Below, piece by piece: positions 34,235-49,615 of a stretch of DNA of 64,000 nt (its first letter is position 1; each line of letters starts with the position of its first letter). The stretch is from Sphingomonadales bacterium (GTDB lineage Bacteria; Pseudomonadota; Alphaproteobacteria; Sphingomonadales; Sphingomonadaceae): assembly GCA_028871475.1 (NCBI GenBank), contig JAGWMZ010000007.1, positions 62,001 to 126,000 of the forward strand, read 5' to 3'. A program made the position numbers and the translations under genes. A model generated the notes under the pieces. It was given only the letters and a program-made list of their open reading frames with translations, was not told the origin of the DNA and ran no database searches.

Positions 34235-34421
34235 TGATTGTCCCATCGGGAGAGACGCGGGCCAACCGCAACCCACAAATTCGATTTTGGATGTAATTGC
34301 ATTCATTTCCGGGATAATTTAACATAGATTACAAAGAGCATCGGAGCGGCGTTACCACGGTGCGCGCTGCACTCGGGGCCTTGAAATCAAAGAAAGTCAG
34401 GTCAGGACAAGGGCCGAACGG
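34235..34421. promoter_or_regulatory. AT-rich upstream region of the winged-helix gene
   Basis: The segment around 34290-34335 (AATTGCATTCATTTCC, TAACATAGATTACAAAG) is AT-rich and lies before the gene at 34422. Promoter elements probably lie here, but I cannot fix them. Confidence 0.35.
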
Positions 34422-34943
34422 ATGAATGCAACCTTCAAGCGCCCAAGCAGCCATGACGTGACCGGCGATCCCCAAGGCACGCAGAGCCATCGCCCTGCTA
34501 TCGGGCTGTCATCCGATTCACGGCTGCGCGACCTTGTGCAATCGCTCGACATGATGGTGAACGAACTTCACCTCATTGCCGAAGCCGACCAGGCGGAAAA
34601 CGAGGCGGCCTCGGCCTGCACCAACAAGCTGGAACGCGCCAAGCAGATCTATCGCAACCGTCGGCGGCGCGAACAGGTTTTCGGCGATGCCGCCCTGTTC
34701 GGCGAACCGGCATGGGACATCATGCTCGACCTTTACGTCGCCGCCGCCGAGGACAAGCGCGTGGCCGTCACCAGCGCCTGCATCGGCTCGGCGGTGCCTG
34801 CCACCACGGCGCTGCGCTGGATCAAGATTCTGGAAGACCGCAATCTGATCGAACGCGAGGTCGACGAGGTCGATGCGCGGCGCATCTTTGTGCGCCTGTC
34901 CACCACGGGCTTTGAACTGATGGAAGAATATCTGTCGGAATAG
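34422..34943 (+). CDS. MarR-like winged-helix DNA-binding protein
   Basis: The 173-residue protein has a disordered start (residues 1-35), a helical linker rich in Arg (NRRRREQVFG) and a winged helix in the C-terminal half: VAVTSACIGSAVPATTALRW as recognition part (about residues 108-127) and ARRIFVRLSTTGFELMEEYL as wing and last helix. It fits the MarR-like regulators common in sphingomonads. No effector or target is apparent. Confidence 0.8.
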   Translation: MNATFKRPSSHDVTGDPQGTQSHRPAIGLSSDSRLRDLVQSLDMMVNELHLIAEADQAENEAASACTNKLERAKQIYRNRRRREQVFGDAALFGEPAWDIMLDLYVAAAEDKRVAVTSACIGSAVPATTALRWIKILEDRNLIEREVDEVDARRIFVRLSTTGFELMEEYLSE

Positions 34944-34982
34944 CTGACCGCCCCCGCAGAGCCAACCAGCGCAGACAGCAAA

Positions 34983-35005
34983 AAGGGCGGAAAAACCGCC
35001 CTTTC
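34983..35005. terminator. Bidirectional terminator between the winged-helix gene and eno
   Basis: AAAGGGCGG and CCGCCCTTT pair around AAAAA, with A/T runs on both sides (AAAAAGGG ... CCCTTTCC). The two flanking genes converge, so the hairpin can stop both transcripts. Confidence 0.75.
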
Positions 35006-35066
35006 CGTATCCTGGCAAAGCCGCAAGGGGCAAGGGAGCGCCAGTGACGCCCCCTCTCCTTCATCC

Positions 35067-36473
<1,407 letters not shown>

Positions 36474-36545
36474 TCAAGCATAGGTATGGTGATTCCACCC
36501 AGCCCCATGCCCGACGCCAAGCACCGTCAGAGGAGGATAACAGCC

Positions 36546-37139
36546 ATGGCCGACACCAAAACCAAGCTCGACGTCGAAGCCGCTGCCCAGGACACGAAGG
36601 ACAAGGCGGCCGAAACGCTCGATGCTGCTGCCACCACCGCACAGACCGCCAAGGATGCGGTGAAAACGATCTTCTCCAAGGCGATCGACGATGCCAAGGC
36701 TGCCGCTGTCGCCGGTGCCAGCGCTATCGGCAAAAAGGCGCATGAGCAGGGCGAAGCCTATCGCGAAAAGCTCGCCGCCGCCGACCTGCTGGGCGAGGCC
36801 AAGGCGCTGGGGCACGAGGCCAAGGAACGCGCCGCCGTTTTGGCCACCGATGGCAAGGCCAAGGCCAGCGACGCGCTGACCGGCCTTGGCAAGCTGGTGG
36901 CCGACAATGCCCTGTTCTTTGACGACAAGCTGGGCGAGAAATATGGCGATTACGCCCGCAGCGCCGCCCGCGCCATTCAGGAAACCGCAGCCAAGCTGGA
37001 ATCCAAGGATCTGGCCGAGCTGGGCGAGGAAGCGCGCAGCTTCGTCCGCAAGAATCCGGCGCTGGCCGTGGGCATCACCGCGGTTGTCAGCTTTCTTGTC
37101 GCCCGTACCTTGACCGGCTCGTCGAAAAACGAAGACTAA
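36546..37139 (+). CDS. Ala/Lys-rich helical protein, YqjD-like with C-terminal anchor
   Basis: The 197-residue protein is made of long amphipathic helices rich in Ala, Lys, Glu and Asp (KDKAAETLDAAATTAQTAKD) and ends in one hydrophobic segment (ALAVGITAVVSFLVARTL). This is the layout of YqjD/ElaB-like or DUF883-type proteins, membrane-anchored ribosome- or envelope-associated factors. It diverges from eno and is followed by a YqjE-like gene, which supports the reading. Confidence 0.7.
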   Translation: MADTKTKLDVEAAAQDTKDKAAETLDAAATTAQTAKDAVKTIFSKAIDDAKAAAVAGASAIGKKAHEQGEAYREKLAAADLLGEAKALGHEAKERAAVLATDGKAKASDALTGLGKLVADNALFFDDKLGEKYGDYARSAARAIQETAAKLESKDLAELGEEARSFVRKNPALAVGITAVVSFLVARTLTGSSKNED

Positions 37140-37229
37140 GCCAGCCATTGCGTGACATAAAGAGCGATCGGGGGCGGTTATCGCTGCCTCCGGTCGTGCC
37201 GTTTTGCTGCTGGGGGCCGCGAAAAATTC

Positions 37230-37601
37230 ATGAGTGACGAGAACGGGCCGGACGACGGTCAGAAAAGCCCGATAGCGCTGACATCGGAGATCGAGTCGCT
37301 CATCGCCGCCGTTCGGGCCGCCATATCGAGCGAGGTCGCCTTTCAGCGCGCGCGCGCGGTTCTAGCCAGCAAGCTTGCCGGGCGGATCGCGGGGCTCGCC
37401 GCGCTGGCGCTGGCGCTGGTGTTTTTCTTCCTGATGGCGCTGGTGGTGGGACTGCTGCTGGCCCTGGCGCCCTTGCTGGGCACCTGGCAGGCGCTGGGCA
37501 TCGTTGTTGCCGGGCTGGTCCTGTGCCTGATGCTGGCAGTCTGGGGCGCGATGCGCGGCTGGAAGAAGCTCAAGCGTATCCTTTTCGGAGAGGGTAAATG
37601 A
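37230..37601 (+). CDS. YqjE-like membrane protein (phage-holin-superfamily III type)
   Basis: The 123-residue protein has a helical amphipathic start and two membrane segments (residues about 53-77 and 86-107) ending WKKLKRILFGEG. Databases label this type as phage holin, but chromosomal copies are YqjE proteins that follow yqjD. It overlaps the next gene by 4 bp. Confidence 0.72.
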   Translation: MSDENGPDDGQKSPIALTSEIESLIAAVRAAISSEVAFQRARAVLASKLAGRIAGLAALALALVFFFLMALVVGLLLALAPLLGTWQALGIVVAGLVLCLMLAVWGAMRGWKKLKRILFGEGK

Positions 37602-38032
37602 GCAAGGCCGAGGAGGAACTGGCCGCGCTCAAGGCCCGGCGTGACATGGACCGGCTGACACTGATCGACCGGGTGAACGAGGCGCGCGAACTGGCCAAGC
37701 CCAAGGTTCTGGCCGCCCGGGCCAAGGCCGATGTGGAGATCCGCGCCCGGTCGGCGGCGGCGCAGGCGCTGGAAATCGCCAATGATCATCGCGGCGTCGT
37801 GATCGGCACGGTGTCGGTCCTGGCATTATGGGCGATGCGCAGCCATCTGGGCAGCAAGATCGCGCAGAAACTGGGCCCGGTGGCGGCACAGGCGGGGGAC
37901 ACATTGGGCCGCGCGGCGCTGAGCAAGGCGCCGGGCCTGATCGCCCCCTTCATGCCAGCGTGGCTGTCGCCGTTCGTCGCGCCTGTCTTGCGCCATGTCA
38001 TCGCCCGGAAACCATCTGCCGACCCGGAATGA
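37598..38032 (+). CDS. YqjK-position hypothetical protein with membrane segment
   Basis: The 144-residue protein starts with a charged coil (EEELAALKARRDMDRLTLID) and a helix rich in Ala/Arg, then a hydrophobic stretch (VVIGTVSVLALWAM, about 67-80) and an amphipathic C-terminus. It overlaps the YqjE-like gene by 4 bp (ATGA). Position matches YqjK of the yqjDEK operon, though sequence alone does not prove it. Confidence 0.6.
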   Translation: MSKAEEELAALKARRDMDRLTLIDRVNEARELAKPKVLAARAKADVEIRARSAAAQALEIANDHRGVVIGTVSVLALWAMRSHLGSKIAQKLGPVAAQAGDTLGRAALSKAPGLIAPFMPAWLSPFVAPVLRHVIARKPSADPE

Positions 38033-38161
38033 CCCGACCTTCGCGCTCCCCACCCCCGACCTTGGGCGAGGAAGGGCCTGCATAGCTGTGCGAAGGCTTG
38101 CTGATCACAAAAGCGTAATGCTATGCGTCAGGCTCCTTCTCCCCCACCAATGGGACATGCA

Positions 38162-38383
38162 ATGAGCCAACTTCTCCATCTCGTCATCGGCGGCCGCGTC
38201 AAGGATCCGCAGGGCGTCGAATTCACCGACCTCAAGGCACTCGACTATGTCGGCGTGTTCCCGGACTATGCCTCGGCCGTGGAAGCCTGGCGCGGAGCTG
38301 CCCAGCGCAGCGTGGATGATGCCGAGATGAAGTATGTCGTGGTCCATCTCCACCGCATGCTGGAGCCGGGCAAGGACGCCTGA
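38162..38383 (+). CDS. DUF4170 family protein
   Basis: The 73-residue protein fits DUF4170, a family found in alphaproteobacteria: LLHLVIGGRVKDPQGVEF, DYVGVFPDYASAVEAWRGAA and KYVVVHLHRMLEPG. I start at the ATG at 38162; the ATG at 38123 adds a Pro-rich leader without a ribosome binding site. Function unknown. Confidence 0.85.
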   Translation: MSQLLHLVIGGRVKDPQGVEFTDLKALDYVGVFPDYASAVEAWRGAAQRSVDDAEMKYVVVHLHRMLEPGKDA

Positions 38384-38404
38384 GCCAGCCGGCCAATGCC
38401 AATG

Positions 38405-38433
38405 AAAAAGGCCCCGTTTCCGGGGCCTTTTTT
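38405..38433. terminator. Bidirectional terminator between the DUF4170 gene and greA
   Basis: The stem AAAAAGGCCCC / GGGGCCTTTTT, with a short GTTTC loop, is followed by a T-run on the plus strand and the equivalent on the minus strand. The flanking genes converge. Confidence 0.88.
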
Positions 38434-38453
38434 ATGCTCTGCTGTGGCAAGGA

Positions 38454-38930
38454 TCAGATGAACTCGATCTTTTCGACGACGTAGAAGCGTTCACCCGATG
38501 GGACGGTGACCTCGATCTCATCCTCGACCTTCTTGCTGATCAGCGCGCGGCCCAGCGGCGACTGATAACTGATCTTGCCACGCTTGGCATCCGCCTCATG
38601 CGGCCCAACAATCTGGTAACGCACCGGCTTGTCATCATCATCGAGCAGGGTGACCGTCGCGCCAAACACCACCTTGTCGCCCGACAATGTGGTGGGATCA
38701 ACGATATGCGCGCGGCTGATCTTGTCTTCCAGATCGGCGATCATCGCCTCGACCTGGCCCTGGCGTTCCTTGGCCGCATGATATTCGGCGTTTTCCGAAA
38801 GGTCGCCATGCGCGCGCGCTTCCTCGATCGCATCGACGATCAGGGGGCGCTCATCGCGCAGCGCTTTCAGCTCGGTGGTCAGCATTTCATAGCCTTCCGC
38901 CAGCATCGGCAACTTTTCGACACTCGACAT
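38454..38930 (-). CDS. greA: Transcription elongation factor GreA
   Basis: The 158-residue protein is a complete GreA: the coiled coil with [20 protein letters not shown] (about residues 49-68), [13 protein letters not shown], and the C-terminal FKBP-like domain with [19 protein letters not shown]. It rescues backtracked RNA polymerase by stimulating transcript cleavage. It lies 111 bp after carB on the same strand. Confidence 0.96.
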   Translation of the reverse strand: MSSVEKLPMLAEGYEMLTTELKALRDERPLIVDAIEEARAHGDLSENAEYHAAKERQGQVEAMIADLEDKISRAHIVDPTTLSGDKVVFGATVTLLDDDDKPVRYQIVGPHEADAKRGKISYQSPLGRALISKKVEDEIEVTVPSGERFYVVEKIEFI

Positions 38931-39041
38931 GCTTTAGTTCCGTTCCTTCGAGCCTCTCCCCGCGCCCGGCGTCAGAGCCGCCCTGCCGCCAAAAACGATG
39001 ACGGTTGCGGCCCTGCGCTGGTGTGGGAAAGCGTGATCCGA

Positions 39042-42339
<3,298 letters not shown>

Positions 42340-42356
<17 letters not shown>

Positions 42357-42876
42357 CGGTATTTCCGCCTTGCTGCTGGCTCAGCGTGCTCGCGAGCATT
42401 TGATTGTTGGCTTCCAAAGCGTCGGCAATTCGCGGCCAAGAACGGAAAGCATTAAGTTGCAATTGATCCCGTTCACCAAAGCCCGTCGCTAAATAGGCCG
42501 TATCCTGAATCTCGGCATCCGTGATCTGGTACCCCAGATGATGCAACATACTTGAAATCAATCGAGTTTGCCGCTCGCTAAGATCCCGAATGTGGTTTTG
42601 TATATTCTCTGGATTTGGCGCCACATTGGAGAGGCGATGATAATCTCGCCAAGCATCCATAACTGCGGAAGAATCGTTAAAATCAATAGGTATCATATTG
42701 ATAGCCTGACTATACCTTAGATCGGCCGCCATATGGCGAGTGCCCATCAGCATACGCATAGTTTCGACCTTCCGATCGCGGCGTTGTTTCCGCTTCTCTG
42801 CCGTAAGCTGGAGAACAACGGCCAATACAGGCCCAGCGATCAGCGCTATCAGCGTCAATATCTCGTTGGTCGTCAC
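42340..42876 (-). CDS. DUF6680-type membrane-anchored protein inserted between carA and carB
   Basis: The 178-residue protein has an N-terminal membrane helix ([20 protein letters not shown], residues 6-25), then a basic patch ([15 protein letters not shown]) and a helical soluble part ([18 protein letters not shown] block with DAWRDYHRL). It matches the DUF6680 pattern. The start is a GTG overlapping the carA stop (GTGA), and the end overlaps the carB start. Base composition is visibly AT-richer than carA and carB, pointing to a foreign origin. Confidence 0.78.
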
Positions 42877-44039
42877 CCCAGCATCCCCACAAACTTCTCA
42901 AACAGATAGAAGCTATCCATCGGCCCGGGCGAAGCCTCGGGGTGATACTGCACCGAGAAGGCCTTCTTGCCGCTGATCGACAACCCGCAGTTGCTGCCAT
43001 CGAACAGCGAGACATGCGTTTCAACCACACCCTCAGGCAGGGTGGCGGCATCCACCGCAAAGCCGTGGTTCATGCTGGTGATCTCGACCACGCCCTCAGC
43101 CGTGCGCTTCACCGGATGGTTCGCGCCGCGGTGGCCCTGATGCATCTTGATGGTCTTGGCGCCCGTGGCCAGACCCAGCATCTGGTGGCCAAGGCAGATG
43201 CCGAACAGCGGCACATCGCGCTCCAGCAGGCCCTTGATGACGGGCACGGCATACTCACCCGTTGCAGCCGGGTCGCCCGGGCCGTTCGACAGGAACACGC
43301 CAGCCGGTTTCAGCGCCAGAATCTCCTCCAACGAGGTCTGCGCGGGCACCACCGTCACACTCGCCCCGGCCTTCACCAGATTGCGGAAGATGTTGTCCTT
43401 CGCGCCATAGTCGATCGCCACCACATGCGGGCGCGGGTCGCCTTCGGGGCGGCCATAGCCCTCACCCAGCTTCCACACCGAGCCTTCCCAGTCCTCGACC
43501 ACGGTGCGCGAAACCACCTTGGCGAGGTCGAGCCCTTCAAGGCCGCTCCACGCCCGCGCCTTGGCGACGAGCGCGGGAATGTCGAACTCGCCATCGGGGT
43601 TATGAGCGATGACGGCATTGGGCGCGCCAGCCAGACGGATGCGGCGGGTCAGCGCGCGGGTGTCGATGCCCGAAATGCCGATCTTGCCCTTGGCGGCCAG
43701 CCATTCGGGAAAGTTGCCCTGCGCGCGGAAGTTGGAGGGCGCCGTCACATCCTCGCGCACCACGCAGCCCACCGCGCCATCGACCTGCGATTCAAGGTCT
43801 TCGTCATTGACGCCGACATTGCCGATATGGGGGAAGGTGAAGGTGACGATCTGCCCGGCATAGCTGGGGTCGGTCATCACTTCCTGATAGCCGGTCATCG
43901 CGGTGTTGAAGCACACTTCGCCCACCGCGCTGCCCGTCGCGCCAAAGCCTCGGCCCCACAGCACGCTGCCATCGCTGAGCACCAGCACGGCGGTGGCATC
44001 AGCAGGTTTAGGCGCAAGCGTAGGGGCGGGGTCGGCCAT
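42873..44039 (-). CDS. carA: Carbamoyl phosphate synthase small subunit
   Basis: The 388-residue protein has the N-terminal CPSase domain (CFNTAMTGYQEVMTDPSYAG) and a class I glutamine amidotransferase domain with the nucleophile in FGICLGHQMLGLATGA and the catalytic His-Glu in SVQYHPEASPGP. It supplies ammonia to CarB. I use the ATG at 44039 with GGAG before it; the frame also opens at a TTG at 44057. Confidence 0.95.
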   Translation of the reverse strand: MADPAPTLAPKPADATAVLVLSDGSVLWGRGFGATGSAVGEVCFNTAMTGYQEVMTDPSYAGQIVTFTFPHIGNVGVNDEDLESQVDGAVGCVVREDVTAPSNFRAQGNFPEWLAAKGKIGISGIDTRALTRRIRLAGAPNAVIAHNPDGEFDIPALVAKARAWSGLEGLDLAKVVSRTVVEDWEGSVWKLGEGYGRPEGDPRPHVVAIDYGAKDNIFRNLVKAGASVTVVPAQTSLEEILALKPAGVFLSNGPGDPAATGEYAVPVIKGLLERDVPLFGICLGHQMLGLATGAKTIKMHQGHRGANHPVKRTAEGVVEITSMNHGFAVDAATLPEGVVETHVSLFDGSNCGLSISGKKAFSVQYHPEASPGPMDSFYLFEKFVGMLG

Positions 44040-44210
44040 AGGGGGCGCTCCGTTCAAGGGGTTTCGGGCATGGTTGCTAAGAGCCGCCCGCTAGACCCCA
44101 TGCCCCCATCCGTCAACCCCTCCGCCAAGCCTATCAAATCGGTAAATTTCCCGCTAGTCTGCACCGCTTTCGCTGCAAGGCAGCAAAAATATTCAGGAAA
44201 GAACGATAAA

Positions 44211-44663
44211 ATGATCCGCGACTCGATCAAGGCAGCCCAGCTTACCGCGATGAAATCGGGCGACAAGGAGCGCCTGGCCGCTGTTCGCCTGATCCTTGCC
44301 AAGATCAAGGACAAGGATATCGAGCTGCGCACGGCCGCAACGCAGCCCGACGATGACACGCTGGTGGTCGATGTGCTGCAGAAGATGGTGAAGCAGCGCC
44401 GCGAATCGATTGCCATGTATGAACAGGGCGGCCGTCCCGAACTCGCCGCCGCCGAGGCCGCCGAAGTCGCCGTCATCGAAAGCTTCCTGCCCCAGCAGAT
44501 GAGCGAGGAGGAAACCAAGGCCGCCATCGAGGCGATCAAGGCCGAACTGGGCGTGAGTGACATCAAGGGCATGGGCAAGGTGATCGCCGAGCTGAAGGCG
44601 CGCCATGGCAGCGTGATCGACATGGGCAAAGCCTCGGGTCTGGTGAAGGCCTCGCTGGCGTAA
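44211..44663 (+). CDS. YqeY/GatB-tail domain protein
   Basis: The 150-residue protein is a YqeY family member: MIRDSIKAAQLTAMKSGDKE, RLILAKIKDKDIELR and the C-terminal GKVIAELKARHGSVIDMGKA block shared with the GatB tail. It probably helps tRNA-dependent amidation or related tRNA binding. It sits just before dnaG and rpoD, its usual place in proteobacteria. Confidence 0.92.
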   Translation: MIRDSIKAAQLTAMKSGDKERLAAVRLILAKIKDKDIELRTAATQPDDDTLVVDVLQKMVKQRRESIAMYEQGGRPELAAAEAAEVAVIESFLPQQMSEEETKAAIEAIKAELGVSDIKGMGKVIAELKARHGSVIDMGKASGLVKASLA

Positions 44664-44667
44664 CGCC

Positions 44668-46593
44668 GTGAACCTTTCGCCCCAATGGATTGACGAATTG
44701 CGCAGCCGCATCACGCTTTCGGGCGTGATCGGTCGCACGGTGCGCATCCTGAAGGCGGGGCGCGAGTTCAAGGCCTGCTGCCCCTTCCATGGGGAAAAGA
44801 CGCCCAGTTTCACCATCAATGACGAGAAGGGTTTCTACCACTGCTTCGGCTGCGGGGCGCATGGCGACGTCATCCGCTGGATGACCGAACAGCGGGGCCT
44901 TTCCTTCATGGATGCCATCAAGGAGCTGGCCGAGGAGGCGGGGATGGAGGTCCCTGCCCCCGATCCGCGCGCGGCTGAGCGCGCGCAGAAGCAGGCCGGA
45001 TTGCATGACGCCATGGCCGCGGCGCAAAGCTTCTTCATGAAACAACTGGAGGGACCGGAGGGCGGGACGGCGCGCGCCTATCTGGCCACACGCGGTTTCC
45101 GGGCGGACATCATCGAACAATTCGGCTTCGGCTATGCGCCCGAGGGTCGGCAGGCGATGAAGCAGGCGCTGACCGCCCTGCCCGAGGCACTGCTGATCGA
45201 GGGTGGCCTGCGCATCACCGTCGACGGCAAGGAGCCCTATGACCGGTTTCGCGGGCGCCTGATGCTGCCCATTCAGGATGCGCGCGGGCGGGTCATCGCC
45301 TTTGGCGGGCGCATTCTGGACAAGACCAAAACCGATGCACCCAAATATCTGAATTCCCCCGACACACCTTTGTTCGACAAGGGCCGCACGCTGTATAACC
45401 AGCACCGCGCATCCCCCGCCTCGCGTCAGAGCGGGCGGATCATCGTGGTCGAAGGCTATATGGACGTGATCGCACTGGCCAACGCAGGCTTCCCCGATGC
45501 GGTCGCCCCTCTGGGCACGGCGCTGACCGAAACGCAGATCGAAATGCTCTGGCGGATGGTGGAAACGCCGATCCTGTGCTTTGACGGCGATGCGGCGGGG
45601 CAACGCGCGGCCATGCGCGCCATCACCCGTGCCCTGCCCCTGCTGCGCCCGGCCCACTCCCTGCGCATCGTGCGCATGCCGCCGGGGCAAGACCCCGATG
45701 AGCTGATCAAGGCGCAGGGGCCCCAGGCCATGGAGGCCGCGCTCGCCGGGGCGCAAAGCCTGCTCGACACGCTGTGGGCGCATGAACGCGACGCCCTGCC
45801 CACCGACACGCCCGAGGCCAAGGCAGGGCTGAAGGCGCGGCTGATGGCTCATGTCGACACGATCGCCGACAAGGACATCAAGTCACTCTATCGCAGCGAA
45901 TTGCTCGAGCGTTTCTCCGCCTATGCCTTTCCCCGGCGCGACAATGGCGGCGGGCGCGGCGCCTCCCCCTCCAGCCCCCAGCGCGCATGGCAACCACCCC
46001 GCAGCGGCGGGCGTTTTGGCCGCGACTACGTGCCTGAAACGCCCCATCCGCGCACCGCCGCCATGGCCGCGCGCCCTGCCCCATGGCGCGCGGCGGCGCT
46101 TGACGCGGTGGTGGGCGGCCTCATCCGCAATCCATCGGTGCTCTCCGCCCAGATCGAGCCGCTCGCCCGTCTGGCTGGCGAGGATCCGCGCATTGATCTG
46201 CTGGTCGATGCCGCGATGGATGGAGAGTTCTTGCGCCAGGGTCTTGATCCTGAGGCAATGGAAACCATATTGCGCTCTCGGGGATTTATGCCGCCAGCGC
46301 AGGAACCGGTGAAGGGTATGGGATTTACCTTTCTACACGGTGATGATGAGGCGGCGCATGCACAATTGGTTGACGTCATCGGCATCCTGACCGAAAGGCC
46401 GCTTGTCGAAGCGGCGCTGGCTCTGGCCTCGGTTGGTGCGGAACTTTCCGATGCCGCCTGGCAGGAACAACAGCGTTTGTTGCAACAGTTGAATGATGTG
46501 CAGAAAAGGGAACTGGATTTGAAGGCGCGACTCGGGCAAATGCTCTCGCGCGGGTCCGGTGCCGATGATGCATCAGGCGGCATGAAATCGTAA
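44668..46593 (+). CDS. dnaG: DNA primase
   Basis: The 641-residue protein has the CHC2 zinc finger ([14 protein letters not shown], then [11 protein letters not shown], residues about 36-70), the Toprim core ([15 protein letters not shown] with EGYMD near 260, and [11 protein letters not shown] near 310) and a C-terminal helicase-binding part. It lays RNA primers for replication. The start is a GTG four bases after yqeY; starting further in would lose the N-terminal helix. Confidence 0.95.
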   Translation: MNLSPQWIDELRSRITLSGVIGRTVRILKAGREFKACCPFHGEKTPSFTINDEKGFYHCFGCGAHGDVIRWMTEQRGLSFMDAIKELAEEAGMEVPAPDPRAAERAQKQAGLHDAMAAAQSFFMKQLEGPEGGTARAYLATRGFRADIIEQFGFGYAPEGRQAMKQALTALPEALLIEGGLRITVDGKEPYDRFRGRLMLPIQDARGRVIAFGGRILDKTKTDAPKYLNSPDTPLFDKGRTLYNQHRASPASRQSGRIIVVEGYMDVIALANAGFPDAVAPLGTALTETQIEMLWRMVETPILCFDGDAAGQRAAMRAITRALPLLRPAHSLRIVRMPPGQDPDELIKAQGPQAMEAALAGAQSLLDTLWAHERDALPTDTPEAKAGLKARLMAHVDTIADKDIKSLYRSELLERFSAYAFPRRDNGGGRGASPSSPQRAWQPPRSGGRFGRDYVPETPHPRTAAMAARPAPWRAAALDAVVGGLIRNPSVLSAQIEPLARLAGEDPRIDLLVDAAMDGEFLRQGLDPEAMETILRSRGFMPPAQEPVKGMGFTFLHGDDEAAHAQLVDVIGILTERPLVEAALALASVGAELSDAAWQEQQRLLQQLNDVQKRELDLKARLGQMLSRGSGADDASGGMKS

Positions 46594-46636
46594 TTTGGCA
46601 GCCCGGACCCCCGGGCTCCGGCAAGATGGCGAAGTG

Positions 46637-48667
46637 ATGGACGAAGAGATTTCTGGCGCTGACATGGCTGGCAACGATCGTGACGGTGGCGATGCCCCGC
46701 TGATCGACCTGAACGAAGCCTCGATCAAGAAGCTGATCGCCCGTGCCCGGCGGCGCGGCATCATCACCTATGACGAGCTGAATGAGGCCCTGCCTCAGGA
46801 CATGTCCTCGGACCAGATCGAGGACATCACCTCGGCGCTGAACGAAATGGGCGTCAACATCGTCGAAAGCGACGAGGACGCGACCGATCCTGAAGAGCGC
46901 AAGGCCGAGGACGCCGAGGATGAAGAGGCGGTCGATGATCGCCCCGACCTCGTCAAGAAGAAGGAAACGGTCGAGCGGACCGATGACCCCGTGCGCATGT
47001 ATCTGCGCGAGATGGGTGCGGTCGAACTGCTGAGCCGCGAGGGTGAAATCGCCATCGCCAAGCGGATCGAGGCCGGTCGCGACACGATGATCCTGGGCCT
47101 GTGCGAGAGCCCGATCACCTTCCACGCCATCATCCAGTGGTCAGAAGCGCTCAACAACGGCGACATGCAATTGCGCGAGATCCTCGATCTCGACGCGATG
47201 CTGAGCAAGGAGCCCGCGCCCGAGAATTTGAACGAGGACGGCGAGGAAACCAACGACGACGGCGAGATCACCGAATCGACCGCTGGCCCTTCCTATAAGG
47301 AAGAGGAAGAGGTCGAAGAGGAAGAATCCGCCGATGAGGAGGATGAGGACGGCATCGAGCGCCGCGCCCGTCGCCCCGTCGAGGAAGAGGAAGAAGACAA
47401 CACTCTTTCGCTCGCCCAGATGGAAGCGCAGCTCAAGCCGGAAGCGCTTGAGAAGTTCGCCCTCATCACCGACCTGTTCCTGGCCTTTGAGAAGATCCAG
47501 TCCGAACGCCTTGATTTCATGAGCGTTGGCAATGACTTTCCGGCCGATCGCGAGAAGATCTACCAGCAACTGCGCGAGGATCTGACCGCGCAGGTGGAAA
47601 GCGTACAGTTCCACGCCAGCAAGATCGAATATCTCGTCGACAATCTCTACGCCTTCAACCGCCGCCTGACGGCGCTGGGCGGCCAGATGCTGCGTCTGGC
47701 CGAGCGCCACAAGGTGAGCCGCAAGGACTTCCTCGATTGCTACGTCGGGCGTGAGCTGGACGATGCCTGGCTGGAATCGGTGGCCAAGCGCGACAAGAAA
47801 TGGGCGAATTTCGCCGCGAACGAGGTCGATGCCGTCGAGCGCATCCGCACCGAAGTGTCCGACATTGCCAGCCAGACCGGCATGGCCCTGCCCGAGTTCC
47901 GCCGCATCGTGAACATGGTGCAGAAGGGCGAGCGCGAGGCGCGTATCGCCAAGAAGGAAATGGTCGAGGCCAATCTGCGTCTGGTGATCTCCATCGCCAA
48001 GAAATACACGAACCGCGGGTTGCAATTCCTTGATCTTATTCAGGAAGGCAACATCGGCCTGATGAAGGCGGTCGACAAGTTCGAATACCGCCGTGGCTAC
48101 AAGTTCAGCACCTATGCGACGTGGTGGATCCGTCAGGCCATCACGCGGTCGATCGCCGATCAGGCGCGCACCATCCGTATTCCGGTGCATATGATCGAAA
48201 CGATCAACAAGCTGGTGCGCACCAGCCGCCAGTTCCTGCACGAACAGGGTCGCGAGCCCACGCCCGAGGAAATGGCCGAGCGCCTGAGCATGCCACTCGA
48301 AAAGGTGCGCAAGGTGATGAAGATCGCCAAGGAGCCGATCTCCCTTGAAACGCCGATCGGTGACGAGGAAGATTCGCATCTGGGCGATTTCATCGAGGAC
48401 AAGAACGCGATCATCCCTGTCGATGCCGCGATCCAGTCCAACCTGAAGGAAACCGTGACTCGCGTGCTCGCCAGCCTCACCCCGCGTGAGGAGCGCGTGC
48501 TGCGCATGCGTTTCGGCATCGGCATGAACACCGACCACACGCTGGAGGAAGTGGGCCAGCAGTTCTCGGTGACGCGCGAACGTATCCGCCAGATCGAGGC
48601 GAAGGCGCTGCGCAAGCTCAAGCACCCGAGCCGCAGCCGCAAGATGCGCAGCTTCCTCGATCAGTAA
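46637..48667 (+). CDS. rpoD: RNA polymerase sigma factor RpoD (sigma-70)
   Basis: The 676-residue protein has all regions: 1.1 near the start ([20 protein letters not shown]), 1.2 ([20 protein letters not shown]), region 2 ([20 protein letters not shown], then [20 protein letters not shown]), region 3 and region 4 ([40 protein letters not shown]). An unusually long acidic stretch of mostly Glu/Asp lies between regions 1.2 and 2. The ATG at 46637 is my choice; 46664 is possible. Confidence 0.96.
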   Translation: MDEEISGADMAGNDRDGGDAPLIDLNEASIKKLIARARRRGIITYDELNEALPQDMSSDQIEDITSALNEMGVNIVESDEDATDPEERKAEDAEDEEAVDDRPDLVKKKETVERTDDPVRMYLREMGAVELLSREGEIAIAKRIEAGRDTMILGLCESPITFHAIIQWSEALNNGDMQLREILDLDAMLSKEPAPENLNEDGEETNDDGEITESTAGPSYKEEEEVEEEESADEEDEDGIERRARRPVEEEEEDNTLSLAQMEAQLKPEALEKFALITDLFLAFEKIQSERLDFMSVGNDFPADREKIYQQLREDLTAQVESVQFHASKIEYLVDNLYAFNRRLTALGGQMLRLAERHKVSRKDFLDCYVGRELDDAWLESVAKRDKKWANFAANEVDAVERIRTEVSDIASQTGMALPEFRRIVNMVQKGEREARIAKKEMVEANLRLVISIAKKYTNRGLQFLDLIQEGNIGLMKAVDKFEYRRGYKFSTYATWWIRQAITRSIADQARTIRIPVHMIETINKLVRTSRQFLHEQGREPTPEEMAERLSMPLEKVRKVMKIAKEPISLETPIGDEEDSHLGDFIEDKNAIIPVDAAIQSNLKETVTRVLASLTPREERVLRMRFGIGMNTDHTLEEVGQQFSVTRERIRQIEAKALRKLKHPSRSRKMRSFLDQ

Positions 48668-48670
48668 GGA

Positions 48671-49309
48671 ATGAGCATGAACGGGGGCAAGGTGCTTGCG
48701 GTGTTGGCCGCCATGGTGCTGGCGCAGCAGGCCGTGCCCGCATGGGCGCAGACCTCGGCGGCGCCTGCCGCCTCTCAACCGGCCAGCGAACCGGTTGATG
48801 AGGCAAGGCTGGCGCTTGCCCGGCAGATCATTGCGGTCATGCTTCCGCCCGATCAGCGCGATGCCATCATGCGCCGTATGCAGCAGGCGATGATGGCATC
48901 GTTCAGCGCCAATTTCCAATTGCCGCCCCAGTTGAACGACCCGGGCCTCGCCAAGATCATTCGGGACTATCTCGACGGCATGCCCGCAATGATGGAGCCA
49001 GTGATGGCCCAGCATATGCCGGCCTATCTCGAAACGCTGGCCCATGCCTATGCCCGCAACTTCACGCGGGAAGAGCTTGAGCAGGTGCTGAATTTTGCCC
49101 ACACGCCAGCGGGCGCCAAATATTTCTCGCGCTCGACCACGCTGATGCAGGACCCTGAAGTCGCCAGTGAGATGGGAACCATGATGCGCGCCACGCAACA
49201 GGCCGCGATGAGTTCGGCTGCCGATCTTCAAGCCAAGATCCGCGCCTATCTGACCGCCCATCCCGAGGTCGCCAAGCGCCTTGCCCAAGGCGCTAAAAAA
49301 CCGAGCTGA
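48671..49309 (+). CDS. DUF2059 family exported protein
   Basis: The 212-residue protein has a signal peptide (cleavage near AWAQ, residue about 26) and a DUF2059 block (FTREELEQVLNFAHTPAGAK, then YFSRSTTLMQDPEVASEMG). It starts 3 bp after the rpoD stop. The family is periplasmic with no fixed function. ATG at 48677 is also possible. Confidence 0.85.
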   Translation: MSMNGGKVLAVLAAMVLAQQAVPAWAQTSAAPAASQPASEPVDEARLALARQIIAVMLPPDQRDAIMRRMQQAMMASFSANFQLPPQLNDPGLAKIIRDYLDGMPAMMEPVMAQHMPAYLETLAHAYARNFTREELEQVLNFAHTPAGAKYFSRSTTLMQDPEVASEMGTMMRATQQAAMSSAADLQAKIRAYLTAHPEVAKRLAQGAKKPS

Positions 49310-49415
49310 CCCCGCGACAAGCATCTGCGAAGACAGCGCTTTTATACGATCTTTATTTCGCCATTTTTTGGGCCATACTAGACCTGTATCATCAATTGGC
49401 AGGAGTCGTCAGGCG

Positions 49416-49565
49416 ATGCAAAAGGTTCTGGCCTTGGCACTGTTGGCATTGGTCGCAGGCTGCACGCATATCGGCACAGCCAATAACGACCATATTGACT
49501 GCATCACGCATCAGACCAACTGCCCCGACGACAATGGGACTGTCTGGCATCCCGCCAATCGCTGA
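49416..49565 (+). CDS. Small lipoprotein, 49 aa
   Basis: The 49-residue frame has a lipoprotein signal with lipobox LVAGC (Cys16) and a short mature part with Cys pattern DCITHQTNC and ending DDNGTVWHPANR. It resembles the next gene: both end in a NGxxWxPA pattern. An AGGAG site sits upstream. Likely attached to a membrane; function unknown. Confidence 0.65.
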   Translation: MQKVLALALLALVAGCTHIGTANNDHIDCITHQTNCPDDNGTVWHPANR

Positions 49566-49615
49566 AAGCTGAAGGCCATCCGTCCACTCGTGATTGCCCG
49601 CAAGGGGAGACGCCC

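Noticed and set aside
37230..37601. Prophage holin
   Set aside because: The name comes from a shared fold; the neighbours are YqjD-like and YqjK-like chromosomal genes and no phage genes are near.
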